Below, piece after piece: positions 59,510 to 64,000 of a stretch of DNA of 64,000 nt. The DNA comes from Escallonia rubra. Taxonomy: Eukaryota; Streptophyta; Magnoliopsida; Escalloniales; Escalloniaceae. The DNA is taken from positions 124,001-188,000 of the forward strand of contig JAVXUO010000272.1 of assembly GCA_033065855.1 (NCBI GenBank). The letters run 5' to 3'. How positions within the stretch are numbered: position 1 is the first letter of the stretch; the number at the start of each line of letters is the position of its first letter. A model generated the notes under the pieces. The model saw only the letters and a program-made list of their open reading frames with translations. It did not search any database and was not told where the DNA came from. A program made the position numbers and the translations under genes.

Positions 59510-60032
59510 ATTCACTACAAGAAAATAGGTTTTTAGTGACGGAATTTGGCTCCATCACTAAAATTCCGTCACCTAAAAGGCTTTTAGTGACGGAATTTTT
59601 TCCGTCACTAAAATTCCGTCACCTAAACTAACCAATGTTAAGAAAACAGGTTTTTAGTGATGGAATTTAGTTCCGTCACTAAAATTCCGTCACCTAAAAG
59701 ACTTTTAGTGACGGAATTTGCTTCGTCACCAAAATTCCGTCACCTAAAACTAACCAATGTTAAGATGTAAAAACTAATATAAATTTAGTGACCAAATAAT
59801 TCGTTGCTAGAAGTTTTAGCGACTAAAACTTCCAAATGTATAATTTAGTGACCAAATAATTCTAATTTTAATTTTTTTTTAGCTTTGGAGAAAACCCCCA
59901 AATGTATAATTTAGGGCTTTTTTTTCTTTCATTTCCCTCTCCCTCTCTTTGAGCTCCCGCCCCCTCCCTTTCTCTCCATTCCGTCACCGCCGGTCGAGTT
60001 CCCCCCGCGGTTCCGTTCGAGCCACGCAGCGC

Positions 60033-60100
60033 TTGTGCGCTCCTGCCCGCACGCCTGTGCGGGCGCTCCTGCCCGCACGCCTGTGCGGGCGCTTCTACCC
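60033..60100. repeat. 26-bp GC-rich tandem repeat in CACTA element 2
   Basis: The unit GCGCTCCTGCCCGCACGCCT followed by GTGCGG is repeated two to three times in the leader-like exon. Similar GC-rich text continues to 60190. Open frames here are Ala/Arg/Cys-rich and not credible proteins. Confidence 0.85.
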
Positions 60101-60271
60101 CGCACGCCGCGCAGCGCCTGTGCGCTCCTTCCCCGCAATCCCCCGCATGCCTGTGCGCTCCTGCCCCGCACGCCGCGCCTGCTCCTGCCGCGACTGTGCA
60201 AGCACAGTTGCTGTTCTTGCTTGTTTTCACCAGAAATTGCTCTCACCGGAAATTGCTGCTCCGTGGCTGCT

Positions 60272-60360
60272 CTCTCACCGAAAATTGCTGCCGTCCGTTT
60301 TGCTGTCGCCGTTTCCCCCTCTGATTTGCTGCCGCAGGTAAGGTCACGGTCCTGTTTTCT
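60272..60360 (+). repeat. 89-bp duplication, copy 1, with splice donor
   Basis: This segment (CTCTCACCGAAAATTGCTGC onward) recurs at 62418-62506 with few changes. It includes the end of the leader-like exon and the donor CAG/GTAAGG at 60337. The second copy keeps an equally good donor (CACAG/GTAAGG). Confidence 0.92.
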
Positions 60361-60736
60361 CTCTTTATATTTGATTTGCTTTACGCTTCTTGCATGATTG
60401 TTCATTCTATGTAATGTGCAAGGATCTGCTAAATGGGTGATTAGATATTGGGGGTTTTTCTATCCGTGGGTACTTTGTATCAATTGAGGGTTTGAAGAGG
60501 TAATAACCTTTTGCATGTTTGTTTTTTCATTAAAATAATAACGTCATAGAAGGAAGAAACTAGGTAATGGTTATGTCAATTTCATTTGTGCCATCCTATT
60601 TACAGATCCCCTTTAATTTTCTCCCTCTCCTACTTTGCTATCTTGTAATTTGGTTTTTAACTATAATGAATTTTGTTTGTTTGTTTGGGGTTCCTAATCC
60701 AGTGCAAATTTGGGGCGTTTCCCACGTAATAGAACT

Positions 60737-61085
60737 ATCAAAAGGGCCATTTTACGGGGATCCTCAATTTCTTTTGTTTTCTTGAAAGGGTTTTCAAGAA
60801 TTCCATGTGTAGTACTTGGTGAATCCTTACTCTGTGCGTGAGTGTCAATTTGGGTCTGTGGTTGTATCTTTGCATCAAACGGCTAATTCACTGGGCCTTT
60901 ATCAATTTCGATTCTCTTAGTGAAAGGGTTTTCAAGAAGTCCATGTGTGGTACATAATGAATTCTTATTCTGTGTGTGTGTGTGTGTTCGTTGCATCAAA
61001 GGGTCATTTTACTGAATCTTTTTTAACTTATGTTCTTCTCTTGAAACGGATGTTCAAGAAGTACATGTACATGTTTAGTGCTTCA
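60737..61085. repeat. Three diverged tandem units of about 130 bp in CACTA element 2
   Basis: Each unit runs from AAAGGGCCATTTTAC-like text through a CTTGAAAGGGTTTTCAAG-like core to a GTACATGTG-like end; starts are near 60737, 60877 and 60997. They differ by many bases, so the tandem duplication is old. Confidence 0.7.
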
Positions 61086-62417
61086 ATGGGCAAAATTACT
61101 TTGTAGATGAAATCCACTTCTTTGAACATTTTATCTGAGAAATGAGGACAAGTTTATGCCTTAATAAAGAAGTTTCTACAATCTCAAGGACCATTTCTCT
61201 TTATGTGCTAATTTTCTTAATCTTTCATATGTTTAGGAATTGTTAAGGGATTTCTTTAATCGATTGTTCTGAAATTGTTTCAAGGACTTGTTTTTTTGCA
61301 TTATTATGTGTTACATTTACATATGAGAAGTATGTATATGTTATTGAGCTTCTGATGGAATCATATGAACCTAATACAGTTCCTATGTATTCTCTATGCT
61401 TTTATCACATTATGGTTTCTTAGATATTAAAGTATGATCCATTGCATTGAGCTTTAGTTCAGCCTTTTTGCTTCATTTTGCTTTTTTTCTTTGATATTCC
61501 TGTTTTGAGGCTTTCAAAATTTTAATCATACTTGCTTGCTATGCTTTAAATCAGTTGAAGTGGAAATGATGGAGGCGTGATGACGAGGTCTAGCATTTTC
61601 CAGAGAGATACCCTTGTATTGTAGCATGGTTGGTAATTAATCCATTATCCTCGTACCTTTTTGTGATAACTGTATTTCATACCTAAAAATAAGATATAAG
61701 GGCCAATGCTTGGTACAGTAGTAGAACCAAGAATGCATGGGCTGCCAAACATGAAGACATGGGTTTGAATATGAGACCTTCAAGTTTAAGCCTGCCAGAG
61801 CTTTAAAAAAATTAGGAAAGTTTATTTGAATGGAATTAAGAAGGGGTGAAGATAGTACTGCTTTGCTTCTACACCATCAAGTATATATTAATCTATCGCC
61901 TTAAGTCGTCAGTTTCTGTAGTTGCTTATTCTGATCCTTATTAGCAGTTATAGCCTTTACCTTATGCTTTTACGAGAATACATTTGGATGGCAAATTGCA
62001 ATCTGGGACCATGTGTTACTGAGTTTGGAGGTAGCATTTATCATCTGCAAATCTAGTTGCCTGTTGAATAACTCTTCAAGCATCCTTTCTTTATTGGTTG
62101 TTGGTAATTTTCTCACTGGTAAACTATCTTCCTTGAAATGAGAGTTCTAGTGGTTCTTGTGAATGTGCCTAATTTTGCATTTTGCTTGTAGTTTGCCTGA
62201 ATGGATCTCAATTGTTCAACAGTCGTGTAACATGACTGCTGTATAGTGTAATCTAATGTGAAGCTGTGGTGGACAGCCTAACGAAATGCTAGAGGTAAGT
62301 TGATGCAAGTACGTTGATGCATACTCCTTGAAGTACTTATTACCCACATCGTTTTACATACCTTTAATTGCTTTGTTATAGGTCGAAGTTACCGCGACTG
62401 ATGCTATGGGCCCATAA

Positions 62418-62506
62418 CTCTCACCGGAAATTGCTGCCGTCCGTTTTGCTGTCGCCGTTTCCCCCTTTGATTTGCTGCCACAGGTAAGGTCACGGTCCTG
62501 TTTTCT
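62418..62506 (+). repeat. 89-bp duplication, copy 2, with splice donor
   Basis: The same length as 60272-60360 and nearly identical, 2.15 kb downstream in the same orientation. It would duplicate an exon end and its donor inside the same transcript unit. Confidence 0.92.
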
Positions 62507-62737
62507 CATGATTTTCTCTTTCCTTTTCATGTATGTGTGTATGTGTGCGTGGAAGGGATTTTGGGTGGGTTCTATCACCGTGATAATGGAAATAGTGAGC
62601 TTGCTTAGATAATGACTTAAGTGTAGTCTAATTAGATAATGTGCTGGCATATATGATTCCTGATTCTTCACCATATCATTTATGATGTGAATTTTTAGTA
62701 ATTGTTAGTTAAATTTATCTTTTATATGATTGTGCAG

Positions 62738-62833
62738 CCATCCAGAAATGCTGAGGATGATGATGGCAATGATGGTTTGGATGCCAATGAGGAGTATGAC
62801 CTTAATGAGGATGATGATGACAATGATGTTTGA
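62738..62833 (+). pseudogene. Acidic terminal exon remnant in CACTA element 2
   Basis: After the acceptor TGATTGTGCAG, 31 codons run to TGA, including DDDGNDGLDANEEYDLNED, highly Asp/Asn/Glu rich. The stretch is similar to the acidic exon of CACTA element 1 (shared DANE core) and sits at the same relative place, about 0.7-0.8 kb from the element end. It probably ends a gene carried by the parent CACTA family; which gene is unknown. Confidence 0.55.
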
Positions 62834-63520
62834 AATGTTGAAACATCAATTTACTTTCATGTTTAAGGATGATCGCTACTATATGATAGTTTAGGATTTG
62901 TGTTGGACTTGGTATTTTATGTGTTTGTGTTAATGGTTTTGTGGAGTTTGTGTTGATGAAAATTGTGGAGGTTGATTTGGTAATGGATATTGTGTTAATG
63001 GATTTTGTGGAGATTGATGTAGTAATGGATTTTGTGTGCTTGATGAGTTGGTGGATTTGTTGTATACAGATTTGAGAAAAAAATGGGATTTGAAAAAAAT
63101 AGGCGGAAATATACTTCTTTTGTTTTATAATTTTAGCGACGATTATGATTTGTCGCTAAAAGCATAAAACATTGATAAAATACTTTTAGTGACGGAATTT
63201 TTCCGTCACCATTTATTTTTAGTGACGTATTTATGTGACGGAATTTTCCGTCACCAATTGTTTTATACAAAATTTAAAAAAAAAATATTCGAAATATAAA
63301 ATACATTTAGTGACGGAAATTTTCCGTCACTAAATGTCTCCATTCCGTCACTGAAGTTAGTGACGGAATTAACGATTCCGTCACTAACTTTTTACTGACG
63401 AGGGTATACGCGACGGAATCGTGTGACGGAATTTTCCGTCACTAAAACTTTTAGTGACGGAAATTGCCTTTTTAGTGACGGAAATTTCCGTCACTAAAAA
63501 CCTGTTTTCTTGTAGTGATT

Positions 63521-64000
63521 CTTCCTCCCCACCCCACGAACTTCTGGTCACACAGGGTAGAAGAGAGGCTCAATGGGAGTTCTGTTCCGGTGGATCATAG
63601 ATAAAGTCGCTCAAGAATCTGTACATTTTATCATGAGAGTTAATCAGTTAATGGACATTTTGCAGCTCTTGAGGGAAATTTCAGTAAACTAGAACTAACT
63701 TTCACAAGATCATTGTATCTCTTGCTTTTTCTATTAACATTTCAAATAAATAGATCTCTTCCATTATAAATCTCCCAGGAATGCGTCCGATCTCTTCCAT
63801 TATAAATCTCCGTCAGTTAGCCAAAGTATCATTACAATCTCTATGATTCATTACCCTTGCATCATGTAAAGACAAACCATACTTGTTTTATTCTCGTGTT
63901 ATAATCCAAGTGGTGCAATATACAGCTACATCCAATTCTGAGTCTTTAATTTTTTTGTCAAGTTAATAGCTTCAATTTCATTTCGCTTTACCAACCCCAG
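63521..64000. other. Right flank, no gene recognised
   Basis: The last 480 bp are AT-rich with a short direct repeat (CGATCTCTTCCATTATAAAT type, about 63755 and 63790). No gene or element end is recognised. Confidence 0.5.

Larger units (their letters stand above)
59513..63517 (+). mobile_element. Non-autonomous CACTA element 2 (4.0 kb)
   Basis: The ends are CACTACAAGAAAATAGG and CCTGTTTTCTTGTAGTG with the 3-bp duplication ATT (59510-59512, 63518-63520). Subterminal zones (59530-59760 and 63180-63500) hold many copies of TAGTGACGGAATTT and its complement. A GC-rich leader-like exon (about 59900-60337) ends at a strong donor CAG/GTAAGG, and an acidic last exon is at 62738-62833. No transposase frame of useful length exists. 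The termini match CACTA element 1 and the subterminal motif differs by one base (GTGACGG against GCGACGG), so the two belong to sister families. Confidence 0.93.

Noticed and set aside
59949-60405. Ala/Arg/Cys-rich open frames on both strands in the CACTA element 2 leader
   Set aside because: They come from GC-rich 26-bp repeats and lack any domain.

Overview
The window reads as nuclear DNA of a core eudicot plant. It has intron-rich genes with GT-AG splice sites, plant-specific protein families, and a heavy load of Helitrons, hAT, PIF/Harbinger, Stowaway and CACTA DNA transposons plus LTR-element fossils. I could not fix the species. No tRNA or rRNA gene was recognised. All exon boundaries were derived by hand from reading frame, splice consensus and family knowledge; exon lengths sum to multiples of three in every gene model.

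Layout. Positions 1-8,321 are gene-poor and dominated by two related Helitrons lying tail-outward in opposite orientation, the right one carrying a hAT MITE and a PIF/Harbinger-like MITE. At 10,436-18,284 (+) lies an 11-exon WD40-type inositol polyphosphate 5-phosphatase (1,145 aa). Convergent to it at 25,462-19,451 (-) is a 3-exon ankyrin-repeat/PGG membrane protein (573 aa). From about 27 kb to 58.7 kb three paralogous four-exon GH28 polygalacturonase genes (PG1 34,794-32,305; PG2 43,201-41,621; PG3 58,671-56,957; all minus strand) are spread out by transposon insertions. Between PG2 and PG3 sits a BIR-type leucine-rich-repeat receptor-like pseudokinase (55,848-52,757, minus).

Four same-orientation copies of one GC-rich repeat family (27,135-29,388; 38,305-41,021; 44,124-about 46,160; 46,768-52,141) look like solo LTRs: TG...CA ends and 5-bp target duplications where the ends are intact, with a TATA box and internal minisatellites. 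The fourth is split by a 3.5-kb non-autonomous CACTA element (47,198-50,677). A related 4.0-kb CACTA element occupies 59,513-63,517. Both have subterminal arrays of a GTCGC- or GTCAC-type motif and both keep a short acidic terminal exon.

The genes do not form an operon-like unit. PG1-3 are probably secreted cell-wall pectin hydrolases made by local duplication and now free to diverge. PG2 has lost a canonical catalytic aspartate (NTD to NTE). The 5-phosphatase and the ankyrin protein are signalling and membrane proteins, and the receptor-like protein has lost the HRD and DFG kinase motifs. The most unusual features are the inverted Helitron pair with a paralogous empty site for each nested MITE, the altered active site of PG2, the double-motif-loss pseudokinase with an ambiguous GC or GT donor, and the paired CACTA elements with a duplicated splice-donor exon.
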